A stretch of 64,000 bases of DNA. It comes from Bacteroidota bacterium (GTDB lineage Bacteria > Bacteroidota > Bacteroidia > NS11-12g > UBA955). The stretch is from contig CANMBF010000008.1 of the NCBI GenBank assembly GCA_947496065.1, positions 1-64,000 of the forward strand, written 5' to 3'. Below the pieces are notes generated by a model, which was not told the DNA's origin, made no database searches, and saw only the letters and a program-made list of their open reading frames with translations. The translations under genes and the position numbers were made by a program. Below, in pieces: positions 45,562 through 55,257 of the stretch (its first letter is position 1; each line of letters opens with the position of its first letter).

Positions 45562-48444
45562 TTAATCATTTAAAATAGGTAAAATTATATCTATGTGTGT
45601 GCCTGTTTGTGTTCCTTTCATTTCAGATTGAACAGATACAGTTCCTTTGTTTTTAATGTCTTTGAACAATAGTAATATTCTTTCTTTGGTGATACTTAAT
45701 CCATGATTAGATGCATTATTATTGAGAACATCAAAACCTTTTCCATTATCAATGATACTGTATTTGATAAAATTGGCATTTAATTTAACTACCACAATTT
45801 TCAATATTCCTTGATAATTTAAACCTCTAAATGCATGCTTAATGGCATTTTCTGCCAACGGTTGAATAATGAGTGGCGGAACAAAAATTGATTGTAGATC
45901 GTCTTCGTCTAAATCAATTTGAAATTCCACTATAAATTTGTCTCCAAATCTCAATAATTCTATCTCAATATAATCTTTCGTATAATTAATTTCCTTATTT
46001 AGTTGAATAAATTCTTTGGACGAATAATTGATACTTTTTCGCATAATTAAAGATAAAGTACCGATGTAATTTTCGGCTCTTTCTAACTGCTTTATCTTTA
46101 CTAAGTGTTTAATATTACTGAGCGCATTAAAAACAAAATGCGGGTTCATTTGAGCACGCAAAATCCTTAGTCTTAAGAGTGTTAAATCTTTACTAAGTAC
46201 TACCCTTTCCTTCATTAACTTAAAATAATAAATTACCGAACCGAACAGTAAAAAAGGTATGAGAATAACTACCCACCAATGCCTGTACCATGGACTTGCA
46301 ATTGTAAAATTTAAAGCGGTTATCAAACCAGCATTTCCATGTTCGTTGAGTGCAGCAATTTCGAAGGTATAACTCCCAGATTCCATTCCAAGCAAAGGCA
46401 CTTCCAAATTATTTGTTTGTATCCATGTGGTACTAATTTCTTTAATTCTATATTGAAAATGATAATTTAAGCTAGTATTTATAAAGGACGATATATAAGA
46501 AATAATGAGATTGTTGTGATTGTAATCGAGTTCTAAATTATTCCCTTGATAAACAATTGAATTGACTTTAATCTGAGTAATAATCGTATTGTATATTTCA
46601 TCTTTGGGCGTTTCTAATTCATTAAAAGTAAACAAGCCATTATTCGCACAGACAATCAATTTATTATTCAAAAACGCAATACTATTGATTTTTTTTGCTG
46701 GCATGCCTTCAGGAACAGAGTAACTAGTTACCTTAAAGGTTGGATTTATTGAATTCAAATATTCAATAACCGAAATACCATTGGTTGTGGCAAGCCAAAT
46801 AGTATTATTAGAACCTATAGTTATTTGCAGGCATACATCCGATAAGAGATGATACTTAAAGTTTGAGACCTCAGAAAAGTGGACTATTTTTCCTTCTTTA
46901 GAACAATAAAACAAACCCTTTTGATCTGTAGCAATCCACATATTCCCTAATTCATCGCGCTTGATATCAACAATTCTGCTATTGTCAATTAAGTCGTTTA
47001 GCTTTAAATCGGTATTAAAATATCCGGTATCTGTTAGCACACATTGACGAACTCCAGTTAAACCGCCTAACCATATTTCATTTTTATTTTTTCTGCAAAC
47101 AGCAGTTGTGCGTTCTCTGCAGATTGTAGTGAGCTTATCGCCTCCATTATCAAATAAAATAAAGGCACATGAAGCGGCACCAAACAATAACTCACCATTC
47201 TCCCCATTTTCAATATCCTTCATGGGGATTTCTCTAATAATTTTTAAATTTTTATACTGATGGTCCATCATAAATAAACCATTATCGACGCCTATAAACT
47301 TAAACTTTGTATTGCAGCCATAAGCCCTTACCCTGTTGATTTTATGCCCAGAAATTATTTTTTCAAGTTTTCCATTGCTATTAATTACCAATAGTCCATT
47401 GCTTTCTGTGGCCACTAATAAATTTCCATCTTGGGTCCATAAATTTGATAATCCTTTTGTTTTTTCGATAGGAAGATCAATTGAAATGGGTGCATTGTTT
47501 CTAATAAAATAGAGTCCGTTGTCAAAACTTCCGATCCATTTGTTACCACTCCTATCAATAAAAACGCGTTCAAAGTTAAAAGGCAGTTTAACGGTTTCCT
47601 TTAATATAGAAACTTTTGGATTGAACACAGAGTAGAAACTATCACCTGATAAAATCGTATAATCTGAATTCATAAAAATGCCTTTGTATAGTTTATCAAC
47701 TTGAATAGCAGAAGAGTCGCCCGTTCTTATATTTATTTGTATCAACTTATGTTGGGTTATATTCAACCAATTTAAATAATCAATTGGTGCATGAATATAA
47801 TTTTGAAGATTTTTATCATATTCAAGATTCTTTAAACGGGCTGAATCACCTAAATTCCAAACATAGGATTGACATATTGATTTTAGTTCGAATGTATTAT
47901 TTTTCTCAAACAAGATATAATGAAAAAACTCAGCGACATCTTTATGGTATTTAAATTCTAATTCAGGAGCATCTTTCGATATGATTAATCTTTTGTTGTT
48001 TTCTCTAATATAAAAACCAATGGTATTTGAATTCTGCAATACTACAAAAATGCTCATGCCTTTTGGTTTGTATTTTTTTATTCTTTCTAAAAATGGATCA
48101 TTACCGGAATTGAATATTTTTCCTTTGTAATAATAAGATGGTTCTTTGCTGAAATTATTAAACCATATTCTGCCTTTAGCATCTTCAAAAACACTCAGCA
48201 CTTCATTGTCTGGCAAACCCTGTTTCGTCGTAAAATTTGTAAAATTAACGCCATCAAATCGACTAACGCCTTGTTCTGTGCAAATCCAGATAAAACCATT
48301 TTTATCTTCAATGATGTTGTAAATCCTATTGGACAATAAACCATTGTTAATGTTATAATTATAGTAAAAAGGATATTGGGCTTTGATTTTTATAAAAAAA
48401 ACAAAACATATGATAAAGAAGGTTAAAAGTCGTTTAAATCCCAA
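45562..48444 (-). CDS. Two-component sensor with beta-propeller and LytS-type kinase
   Basis: Membrane histidine kinase with a large exported sensor. After a signal peptide or anchor (about 5-22, KIKAQ) come Reg_prop beta-propeller repeats (about 25-610; several GLPDNEV- and WIGSFDNGLYFI-like blades), a Y_Y_Y domain (about 640-720), a membrane helix (about 728-748) and a LytS-type kinase with QMNPHFVFNALSN (His near 766) and a C-terminal ATPase DNGKGFDV. TTG 48444 is chosen because an upstream in-frame TTG at 48465 lies in a -7 box. The protein is then 960 residues. Ligand unknown; propeller sensors often detect glycans. Confidence 0.88.
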   Translation of the reverse strand: MGFKRLLTFFIICFVFFIKIKAQYPFYYNYNINNGLLSNRIYNIIEDKNGFIWICTEQGVSRFDGVNFTNFTTKQGLPDNEVLSVFEDAKGRIWFNNFSKEPSYYYKGKIFNSGNDPFLERIKKYKPKGMSIFVVLQNSNTIGFYIRENNKRLIISKDAPELEFKYHKDVAEFFHYILFEKNNTFELKSICQSYVWNLGDSARLKNLEYDKNLQNYIHAPIDYLNWLNITQHKLIQINIRTGDSSAIQVDKLYKGIFMNSDYTILSGDSFYSVFNPKVSILKETVKLPFNFERVFIDRSGNKWIGSFDNGLYFIRNNAPISIDLPIEKTKGLSNLWTQDGNLLVATESNGLLVINSNGKLEKIISGHKINRVRAYGCNTKFKFIGVDNGLFMMDHQYKNLKIIREIPMKDIENGENGELLFGAASCAFILFDNGGDKLTTICRERTTAVCRKNKNEIWLGGLTGVRQCVLTDTGYFNTDLKLNDLIDNSRIVDIKRDELGNMWIATDQKGLFYCSKEGKIVHFSEVSNFKYHLLSDVCLQITIGSNNTIWLATTNGISVIEYLNSINPTFKVTSYSVPEGMPAKKINSIAFLNNKLIVCANNGLFTFNELETPKDEIYNTIITQIKVNSIVYQGNNLELDYNHNNLIISYISSFINTSLNYHFQYRIKEISTTWIQTNNLEVPLLGMESGSYTFEIAALNEHGNAGLITALNFTIASPWYRHWWVVILIPFLLFGSVIYYFKLMKERVVLSKDLTLLRLRILRAQMNPHFVFNALSNIKHLVKIKQLERAENYIGTLSLIMRKSINYSSKEFIQLNKEINYTKDYIEIELLRFGDKFIVEFQIDLDEDDLQSIFVPPLIIQPLAENAIKHAFRGLNYQGILKIVVVKLNANFIKYSIIDNGKGFDVLNNNASNHGLSITKERILLLFKDIKNKGTVSVQSEMKGTQTGTHIDIILPILND

Positions 48445-48462
48445 GTTATAAATTTTACTGAA

Positions 48463-48470
48463 CAAATGTA
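48463..48470 (-). promoter_or_regulatory. -7 box of the two-component pair
   Basis: TACATTTG on the minus strand fits TAnnTTTG; 18 bases separate it from TTG 48444. The 48471-48732 space to the divergent dehydrogenase gene is otherwise empty except for that gene's own promoter. Confidence 0.5.
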
Positions 48471-48693
48471 AGCATTTTCATGTATTGGGTATGTAAGGGG
48501 ATATCAATCACTAATAAGTTGTTTAAAAAATATATTACAATGTGTTTTTGTCTAATGTACTATAATCTTCGCTATTAAGCTTCACTTAAATTCAATTTTG
48601 CGCATTTTATATTCTAGGTAGTATTTAATAATCAGGCTTTTAGTTGTAAAATTAAATTTTATTAAAACCCTTAATTTTAATTCAATAATTGAT

Positions 48694-48701
48694 TACTTTT
48701 G
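48694..48701 (+). promoter_or_regulatory. -7 box of the Leu/Glu dehydrogenase gene
   Basis: TACTTTTG fits TAnnTTTG, 31 bases before ATG 48733. No -33 TTG at the expected distance. Confidence 0.5.
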
Positions 48702-48732
48702 CAGCCATTTAAAAAAACAATTTATCATATTT

Positions 48733-49833
48733 ATGAGCCAAGCCAACGCTTCTTCAACCGACACTCAATTTGATCTATTTGCAAAAGTTGCCAAATTCGA
48801 TCATGAGCAAGTCTTAATTTGCCAGGATAACCATACCGGCCTAAAAGCCATTATAGCCATACACAACACCGTTTTAGGTCCAGGTTTAGGTGGAACCAGA
48901 ATGTGGAAATATGCTACTGAAGCAGATGCTATTAATGATGCCTTGCGTTTATCAAGGGGTATGACTTATAAAGCGTCCATCAGTGGACTTAACCTAGGCG
49001 GTGCAAAAGCTGTTATCATTGGAGATCCAGCAAAAGACAAGTCAGAACACTTAATGCGAAAATTCGGTCGTTGTGTTGAAAACCTTGCAGGTAAATATAT
49101 TACTGCAGAGGATGTAGGAACAACCACAAAAGATATGGAGTACATTAAAATGGAAACATCGCACGTAGTTGGTTTATCTGAAATCATGGGAGGTGGTGGC
49201 GATCCAAGTCCCGTAACCGCTTATGGTGTGTACATGGGTATCAAAGCAAGTGCTAAAAAAGCATATGGCAACGATAGCCTTGCAGGTAAAAAAATTGCCG
49301 TTCAAGGTGCTGGTAAAGTTGGATTACACCTTATCGAACTATTACATAAAGATGGAGCTATCATCACTTCAACTGATATATTTGACAGTGGGTTAAAAAT
49401 TGCTGCAGATAAATACAAAGCAACCATTGTTAAACCTGAGGATATTTTTAGCCAAGATGTAGACATTTTTGCACCATGTGCTTTAGGTGCTATTTTAAAC
49501 ACTGAGAACATTGCCAAATTAAAATGCCAAGTGATTGCTGGTGCAGCAAACAATCAATTGGAAGATGATACCATACATGGCGATATGATTAAAGCAAAAG
49601 GCATTCTTTATGCCCCTGATTTCTTGATCAATGCTGGTGGTTTAATAAATGTATACAGCGAATACAACGGCTATGTAAGAGAAATTGCTTTCGCACAAAC
49701 TGAAAATATTTACAATACCGTGTTGAATATTTATTCTAAATCAGAGGAAGACAATATCAATACGCAATTAGCAGCAATTAAATTAGCTGAAAAACGCATT
49801 AACGATACCATGCATTTGCAATCTAAAATTTAA
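48733..49833 (+). CDS. Glu/Leu/Phe/Val dehydrogenase (leucine-dehydrogenase-like)
   Basis: NAD(P)-dependent amino-acid dehydrogenase that deaminates an aliphatic amino acid or the reverse. The 366 residues are the short leucine/valine type rather than the 450-residue glutamate type. Substrate and catalytic residues are seen in GLGGTRMWKY (51-60), GMTYKAS with Lys 80 and LGGAKAVI with Lys 92. The Rossmann domain begins with VQGAGKVGLHL near 195. A strong terminator follows, so the gene is not in the mevalonate operon. The exact amino acid is not determined. Confidence 0.93.
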   Translation: MSQANASSTDTQFDLFAKVAKFDHEQVLICQDNHTGLKAIIAIHNTVLGPGLGGTRMWKYATEADAINDALRLSRGMTYKASISGLNLGGAKAVIIGDPAKDKSEHLMRKFGRCVENLAGKYITAEDVGTTTKDMEYIKMETSHVVGLSEIMGGGGDPSPVTAYGVYMGIKASAKKAYGNDSLAGKKIAVQGAGKVGLHLIELLHKDGAIITSTDIFDSGLKIAADKYKATIVKPEDIFSQDVDIFAPCALGAILNTENIAKLKCQVIAGAANNQLEDDTIHGDMIKAKGILYAPDFLINAGGLINVYSEYNGYVREIAFAQTENIYNTVLNIYSKSEEDNINTQLAAIKLAEKRINDTMHLQSKI

Positions 49834-49855
49834 TTTTAGACGATTAATTTTTATT

Positions 49856-49890
49856 AAAGACGATTTTTCGAAAGAAAATTCGTCTTTTTT
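49856..49890 (+). terminator. Rho-independent terminator with GAAA tetraloop
   Basis: AAAGACGATTTTTC and GAAAATTCGTCTTT pair with a single mismatch, closed by a C-GAAA-G tetraloop and followed by a T run. It isolates the dehydrogenase gene from the mevalonate operon. Confidence 0.9.
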
Positions 49891-49922
49891 GTGTAAAAAG
49901 AGAGTGATAAAAAACAAAAGCG

Positions 49923-49930
49923 TATTTTTG
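49923..49930 (+). promoter_or_regulatory. -7 box of the mevalonate operon
   Basis: TATTTTTG fits TAnnTTTG. It lies 26 bases before the TTG start of fni and 33 bases past the terminator. A second match at 49952-49959 overlaps the start codon and would leave no usable start, so the first is preferred. Confidence 0.5.
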
Positions 49931-49956
49931 TGGTTTATATTGATAGTCAATTATTT

Positions 49957-50976
49957 TTGGAAACAAATCAAACATCAAGCCGCAAAAAAGACCACATCGA
50001 ATTGGCCTTTCTTTCTCAAACAGAATGCATCGATTCAAGGTTCTATTATGAGCCCTTTCTTAGTGCGCATCCTAATGCAAACAGCGTTCCCCAAAAACAA
50101 ATTGCAAATAAAACGCTAAACTTACCACTGTGGGTAAGCAGCATGACTGGAGGAACAGCGCAAGCAGGAATCATCAATCGTAATTTAGCAATGGCCTGCA
50201 AAGAATTTGGTATGGGCATGGGCTTAGGAAGCTGTCGAATTATTTTAAATGACAACACTTATTTCGAAGATTTTAATGTACGTCAATATTTAGGTGACTC
50301 TGTTCCATTTTATGCGAATTTAGGGATCGCGCAAATCGAAGAATTAATACAAAGCAATCAATTACATCTTGTAAATGAACTTGTCGACAAACTAAATGCT
50401 GATGGTTTAATAATACATGTTAATCCATTGCAAGAATGGCTTCAGCCAGAAGGCGATAAAATTCAATTTGCCCCAATTGATACCATTAAACGTATTATTG
50501 ACCAGATCAATTGCAAATTGATAGTAAAAGAAGTTGGTCAAGGATTCGGTCCAAAATCATTTGTAGAATTATTGCAGTTGCCCATCGAAGCAATAGAGTT
50601 TGGTGCGCATGGCGGTACTAATTTCGCTACCTTAGAGTTATTAAGACAACAAGACCACATAAAGGAACAATTGACTCCCATCACAAAAATAGGACATAAA
50701 GCCAATGAAATGGTTGAATTTGCAAACCTTGTAACTGCGCAATTAGGAAGCAAAGCCATTTGTAAAAACCTTATCATTAGTGGTGGTATTAAAGATTATT
50801 TGGATGGCTATTATTTAATTCAAAAGTCTTCTACTAACGCCATTTATGCGCAAGCTTCTGCCTTTTTAAAACATGCTACTGGCGATTATGAAACACTAAG
50901 AACCTATTGCGAACTTCAAAAGAAAGGACTTGAAACTTGTTACACGTATTTAACGATTAAACCAACCTCTAATTAA
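49957..50976 (+). CDS. fni: Type 2 isopentenyl-diphosphate delta-isomerase
   Basis: FMN- and NADPH-dependent enzyme interconverting IPP and DMAPP, needed in mevalonate-using bacteria. The family start RKKDHIELAF is near 9-18, followed by SSMTGG near 63, MGLGSCR near 89-95, HVNPLQEW near 150-157 and GAHGGTNFATLE near 207-218. TTG 49957 is chosen: a GTG at 49930 is in frame but lies in the -7 box, and no start between TTG 49957 and the RKKDH motif is available. It is 339 residues. First gene of a six-gene isoprenoid operon. Confidence 0.92.
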   Translation: METNQTSSRKKDHIELAFLSQTECIDSRFYYEPFLSAHPNANSVPQKQIANKTLNLPLWVSSMTGGTAQAGIINRNLAMACKEFGMGMGLGSCRIILNDNTYFEDFNVRQYLGDSVPFYANLGIAQIEELIQSNQLHLVNELVDKLNADGLIIHVNPLQEWLQPEGDKIQFAPIDTIKRIIDQINCKLIVKEVGQGFGPKSFVELLQLPIEAIEFGAHGGTNFATLELLRQQDHIKEQLTPITKIGHKANEMVEFANLVTAQLGSKAICKNLIISGGIKDYLDGYYLIQKSSTNAIYAQASAFLKHATGDYETLRTYCELQKKGLETCYTYLTIKPTSN

Positions 50977-50984
50977 TACAACTA

Positions 50985-52328
50985 GTGCCAACCATAAAAG
51001 GATTTTCAAAACTCAGTAAGGAAGCTAAAATTGAATGGATTGTATCCAATTATTTCAATGGCGATGAAAATGCAAATGATTTTTTAAAAAACTACTGGCA
51101 TGATGACATTGCTGTGCAAAAACTTCATGATGAATTTATAGAAAATACCATCTCTAACTTTTATTTGCCTTTTGGTATATCCCCCAATTTTAACATTGAT
51201 GGGAAGAACTATTGCATACCAATGGCCATCGAAGAAAGTTCCGTGGTAGCTGCTGCATCAAAAGGTGCAAACTTTTGGCTCGATCGCGGTGGATTTAAAA
51301 CAACCATCATTGCAACTGAAAAAATAGGCCATGTACATTTTATTTGGAATGGCAAAGATGCTGATAGGTTAAATCAATTTTTTAACGCAATTAAGCCTAA
51401 ATTTTATAGTGAAACATTTGCAATCACTAAAAATATGCAATTAAGAGGCGGTGGTATTATAGACATTGAACTTATCGATAAAACCATTGATGAGCCTGGT
51501 TATTTTCAGCTAAAAGCAACCTTCGAAACCTGTGATAGCATGGGTGCCAATTTTATCAATTCGGTACTCGAAGAATTTTCAAAAATTTTGAAAGATGAAG
51601 TTGAAACAACTGATTTGTTAACAGAGGCCGAAAAAGAATTACAAGTTGTCATGTGTATTCTTAGTAATTACACACCTAATTGCTTGGTAAGAGCCGAGGT
51701 AAGTGCACCTATTGAATCATTAAATGAAGGTAAAATAAGCGGACAAGAATTTGCGGAGAAATTTTGCAGGGCTGTTCGTATTGCAGAAATAGAGCCTTAC
51801 CGAGCTACTACCCATAACAAAGGTGTCATGAATGGCATTGATAGTGTTGTAATTGCCACTGGCAATGATTTCAGAGCTGTAGAAGCATGCGCCCATTCGT
51901 ATGCATCTCGCAGTGGTAAATACCAAAGTTTAACCCATGCCGAAATCAAAGATGGTATGTTTAAATTTTGGATTGAAGTTCCATTAGCGCTAGGTACTGT
52001 TGGTGGATTAACTGGCCTGCATCCAATGGTAAAATTTGCATTAAAAATGTTGGGTAATCCTGATGCAAAAACTTTAATGCGAATTGCTGCAGTGGTTGGT
52101 TTATCTCAAAACTTTTCAGCCTTGCGATCTTTAGTTACCTCAGGTATTCAAAAGGGACATATGAAAATGCATCTGTTAAATATACTCAATCAATTGGAAG
52201 CAACCGAAGCGGAAAAAGTAGAAATAGTGCATTACTTTAAAGATAAAATTGTAAGCCATAGTGCAGCAGTAGAAATATTTTGTAAAATCCGAGGTATTGA
52301 AATGCCTAAAATTGTAAGTAAATCCTAA
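50985..52328 (+). CDS. mvaA: Class II hydroxymethylglutaryl-CoA reductase
   Basis: Reduces HMG-CoA to mevalonate. It is a class II ('degradative'-named) enzyme with no membrane part: EESSVVAAASKGANFW near 78-93 (catalytic Glu), CDSMGANFINSV near 183-194, THNKGVMNGIDSVVIATGND near 275-294 (catalytic Lys and Asp). In this operon it clearly works in the forward, biosynthetic direction. Translation seems to begin at GTG 50985, 8 bases after the fni stop; there is no ATG before the conserved region. At 447 residues it is normal. Confidence 0.93.
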   Translation: MPTIKGFSKLSKEAKIEWIVSNYFNGDENANDFLKNYWHDDIAVQKLHDEFIENTISNFYLPFGISPNFNIDGKNYCIPMAIEESSVVAAASKGANFWLDRGGFKTTIIATEKIGHVHFIWNGKDADRLNQFFNAIKPKFYSETFAITKNMQLRGGGIIDIELIDKTIDEPGYFQLKATFETCDSMGANFINSVLEEFSKILKDEVETTDLLTEAEKELQVVMCILSNYTPNCLVRAEVSAPIESLNEGKISGQEFAEKFCRAVRIAEIEPYRATTHNKGVMNGIDSVVIATGNDFRAVEACAHSYASRSGKYQSLTHAEIKDGMFKFWIEVPLALGTVGGLTGLHPMVKFALKMLGNPDAKTLMRIAAVVGLSQNFSALRSLVTSGIQKGHMKMHLLNILNQLEATEAEKVEIVHYFKDKIVSHSAAVEIFCKIRGIEMPKIVSKS

Positions 52329-52347
52329 AATTCACGCGAGAAAAAAT

Positions 52348-53277
52348 TTGAATAAGACCTATTATAGTTGTGGAAAATTGATGTTATGCAGTGAATATGC
52401 TGTGCTTCAAGGTGCCACAGCATTAGCACTTCCAACTAAAAAAGGCCAATCCTTGCAAGTCGAAAAGTTGGATAACCACGCACCTACTATTCTGCATTGG
52501 CAAAGTTTCGATATAGATGGTACATGCTGGTATTCTGCTAAAATTGCATTGCCTCATTTTTATATTATTGAATCTACAGACGCTTCAGTAAGCATACAAT
52601 TAATTCGTTTTTTAATGACCGCTAGGGCCATGAACCAGTCTTTTTTAAATGAAGGTTCGAGTTATAAGGTTGAAACCCGTTTAGAATTTGGTAGAGAGGA
52701 AGGTTTAGGCAGTAGTTCAACTTTAACCTATAATATTTCGCAATGGGCCGAAGTAGATGCCTATAAATTGCATTTCAATGCCTTCAAAGGCAGTGGATTT
52801 GATATTGCCGTAGCAGAAGCTGGTCAACCGATCCTTTATCAAGTGAACCATCATATTCCTACCATTGAAACATTTCATTGGGAGAAACCATTTAATGATT
52901 TACTCTATTTTGTTCATTTGAAAAAAAAGCAAAGTAGTTTAAATGAAATTGAATCATTTAGCAAAAAACCACAATTTAATACTCGCCAACTCGAGGAATT
53001 AACAAGAGTTGCGAAACTACTATCCCATACAAAAGACTATTTCGAGTTTTGCTTATTGCTAGAAATTGCCGAGGAAGAAGTTGTATCTGCTATAGGCCGA
53101 TCCACCATTAAGCAGCAGCTTTTTCAGGATTACAAAGGAACAATAAAAAGTTTAGGTGCCTGGGGTGGCGACTATATTTTAGCCACAGGAGAAGATACTA
53201 TTGCCTATTTTACAGAAAGAGGATACACACATATTGTATCGTTTAATGACATGATAAAAATTAACAATGAAGGATAA
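52348..53277 (+). CDS. GYDIA-type GHMP kinase
   Basis: GHMP-fold small-molecule kinase of the Bacteroidota GYDIA group. The 309 residues show SCGKLMLCSEYAVLQG near 7-22 (GHMP start), the phosphate loop EGLGSSSTLTYN near 117-128 and GSGFDIAVAEAG near 149-160, the motif that names the group (here GFDIA). No biochemical role is settled that I know of. Lying between HMG-CoA reductase and MvaD, it is a candidate for the missing phosphomevalonate kinase. It starts at TTG 52348 and overlaps mvaD by 11 bases. Confidence 0.85.
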   Translation: MNKTYYSCGKLMLCSEYAVLQGATALALPTKKGQSLQVEKLDNHAPTILHWQSFDIDGTCWYSAKIALPHFYIIESTDASVSIQLIRFLMTARAMNQSFLNEGSSYKVETRLEFGREEGLGSSSTLTYNISQWAEVDAYKLHFNAFKGSGFDIAVAEAGQPILYQVNHHIPTIETFHWEKPFNDLLYFVHLKKKQSSLNEIESFSKKPQFNTRQLEELTRVAKLLSHTKDYFEFCLLLEIAEEEVVSAIGRSTIKQQLFQDYKGTIKSLGAWGGDYILATGEDTIAYFTERGYTHIVSFNDMIKINNEG

Positions 53278-54319
53278 CAATCAACGATTTGCAAGTTGGC
53301 AAAGTCCATCGAATATAGCACTAGTAAAATATTGGGGTAAAAAAGGACAACAACTGCCAGCTAACCCATCGATCAGTTTCACACTTGATAATGCCTTAAC
53401 GCACACGCAAATTGAGGCCATTCAAACTGAAAATCAAAGCCAAGTAAGTATCGATTTTTATTTTGAAAACGCAAAAAATCCAGCATTTGAATCAAAAATT
53501 TTAGCCTACCTCGAAATTGCGAAAAGTGAGTTTAATTGGTTAGCCAACCACAAATTAATCATCTATTCAAAAAACACGTTTCCTCATAGTAGTGGCATTG
53601 CTTCGTCGGCTTCTGCCTTTAGTGCTTTGGCTTTGTGCTTATGCGATTTACATGAACAAATTATAGGTGTTTCACTTCCAAACTTTTTTGAGAAAGCCTC
53701 CTATTGGGCCCGAATAGGATCTGGGAGTGCTTGCAGAAGTATTTATGGAGGTTTTAATCTTTGGGGTCATTCAAACAATATTACCAATAGTTCTGATTTA
53801 CATGCCATCAATATTGATGAGCAGATTCACCAAAATTTTAAAACGCTGACGGATACTATTCTTATTGTTGAAAAAGGAAAGAAATCGGTATCAAGTACAC
53901 AAGGGCATGCTTTACTTAAAGAACATCCATTTGCTAAACTTCGATATGAATTAGCCGATGCCAACACCCATCAATTGCTTTCGATTCTAAAAAATGGCGA
54001 TATCAAAGCATTTATCGGATTAGTTGAAAGCGAAGCTTTAATGTTACATGCTTTAATGATGACATCTCCTACTCCATTCATACTTATGAAACCTAATACA
54101 GTAGCGGTTTTAGAAAAAATTTGGGAATTCCGAAACCAAACTGATTTAAATTTGTTATTCACCCTAGACGCTGGTGCTAACGTACATTTGATAAGCACTG
54201 CCGAACATAATGAACAAGTGCAAAACTTTGTGAAGAATGAATTGGTAGGATATTGTCAAAATGGGTTGTATTTTCGCAACGCAACTGGCCAAGGCCCCAA
54301 AAACATAAAAAATGCTTAA
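53267..54319 (+). CDS. mvaD: Diphosphomevalonate decarboxylase
   Basis: Makes IPP from mevalonate diphosphate. The 350 residues contain the family start SPSNIALVKYWGKK near 13-26, the phosphate loop PHSSGIASSASAFSALAL near 105-122 and RIGSGSACRSIYGGF near 145-159, and TLDAGANVHLI near 302-312 with the catalytic Asp. Its ATG overlaps the GYDIA kinase gene by 11 bases, and its end overlaps the mevalonate kinase gene by 8. Confidence 0.94.
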   Translation: MKDNNQRFASWQSPSNIALVKYWGKKGQQLPANPSISFTLDNALTHTQIEAIQTENQSQVSIDFYFENAKNPAFESKILAYLEIAKSEFNWLANHKLIIYSKNTFPHSSGIASSASAFSALALCLCDLHEQIIGVSLPNFFEKASYWARIGSGSACRSIYGGFNLWGHSNNITNSSDLHAINIDEQIHQNFKTLTDTILIVEKGKKSVSSTQGHALLKEHPFAKLRYELADANTHQLLSILKNGDIKAFIGLVESEALMLHALMMTSPTPFILMKPNTVAVLEKIWEFRNQTDLNLLFTLDAGANVHLISTAEHNEQVQNFVKNELVGYCQNGLYFRNATGQGPKNIKNA

Positions 54320-55253
54320 ACAGTCACTCTTTTATTCTAAAATATTATTATTTGGTGAATATGGCATCATTGAAGATTCCATGGGTTTATCGATACCCTA
54401 TAATGAATTTAAAGGTGCGCTAAAGATTGATGGCAGAAGCGACAGGTTTTCAGATGACTCCAATAGCGATATTCGCGAATTTTATGCATATCTAGTTATA
54501 TTGCAAAAAAACAATGAACTACCATGTGATTTCAGTCTCGACTTATTAAAAGCTGACTTAGATAAAGGGCTATATTTTGATAGCAGTATTCCACAAGGGT
54601 TTGGTGTTGGCAGTTCGGGCGCATTGGTTGCCTCTGTATACGACAAATATGGGGTAAACAAAATTGAAATTGTGAAGCACCAATCTGGCGATGAAATTTT
54701 TAAACTCAAACAAATATTTAGTAAACTTGAATCATTTTTTCATGGAAAAAGTTCAGGCTTAGATCCGCTTATCTGTTACCTCAACATCCCAATTCTCATA
54801 AAATCAAAAACCGATTTAAATGAAGTTGGATTGCCAGAACCGAATGCTTTTGGAACAGGGGCCATTTTCTTATTAAATTCTGGCAGTCCTGGTCAAACAC
54901 AAAATATGGTTTCTATTTTTCTTGAAAAATGCAAGCATGAAGGCTTTCGTAACCTCATTAAACATCAATTCAAAAAATACAATGACGAATGTATTGAAGC
55001 TTTCTTGAGAAAAGACTTTAAACCACTATTTAAATCACTTAAGCATTTATCTCAATTGGTATACGATAACTTTAGTCCAATGATTCCAGATAATTTTAAG
55101 AAATTATGGAAGGAAGGCATTGATTCTAATAGTTACTATCTGAAGCTTTGTGGCAGTGGGGGTGGTGGTTTTATTCTAGGCTTTACAGAAAATTTAGAAC
55201 AAGCCGAAGCCAAATTAAAAGGCCAACAATTACAAGTTATTTATAAATTTTAG
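54312..55253 (+). CDS. Mevalonate kinase-like GHMP kinase
   Basis: GHMP kinase that most likely phosphorylates mevalonate, judging by its family motifs and operon. The 313 residues show KILLFGEYGIIEDSMGLSIP near 10-29, IPQGFGVGSSGALVASVY near 95-112 (phosphate loop) and a C-terminal LCGSGGGGFILGF near 281-293. HGKSSGLDPLICYL near 143-156 resembles the mevalonate-kinase catalytic loop. It overlaps mvaD by 8 bases and is followed 4 bases later by the UbiA gene. Confidence 0.87.
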   Translation: MLKQSLFYSKILLFGEYGIIEDSMGLSIPYNEFKGALKIDGRSDRFSDDSNSDIREFYAYLVILQKNNELPCDFSLDLLKADLDKGLYFDSSIPQGFGVGSSGALVASVYDKYGVNKIEIVKHQSGDEIFKLKQIFSKLESFFHGKSSGLDPLICYLNIPILIKSKTDLNEVGLPEPNAFGTGAIFLLNSGSPGQTQNMVSIFLEKCKHEGFRNLIKHQFKKYNDECIEAFLRKDFKPLFKSLKHLSQLVYDNFSPMIPDNFKKLWKEGIDSNSYYLKLCGSGGGGFILGFTENLEQAEAKLKGQQLQVIYKF

Positions 55254-55257
55254 TTTG

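Noticed and set aside
49952-49959. Second TAnnTTTG match, with a TTTG 21 bases upstream, as the mevalonate promoter
   Set aside because: It would place the transcript start at or after the only usable fni start (TTG 49957) and remove the conserved RKKDH region, so the box at 49923 is preferred; both remain possible.
49889-50119. Plus-strand frame overlapping the start of fni
   Set aside because: Different frame over the start of the conserved fni coding sequence and without family likeness; it covers the terminator and promoter.
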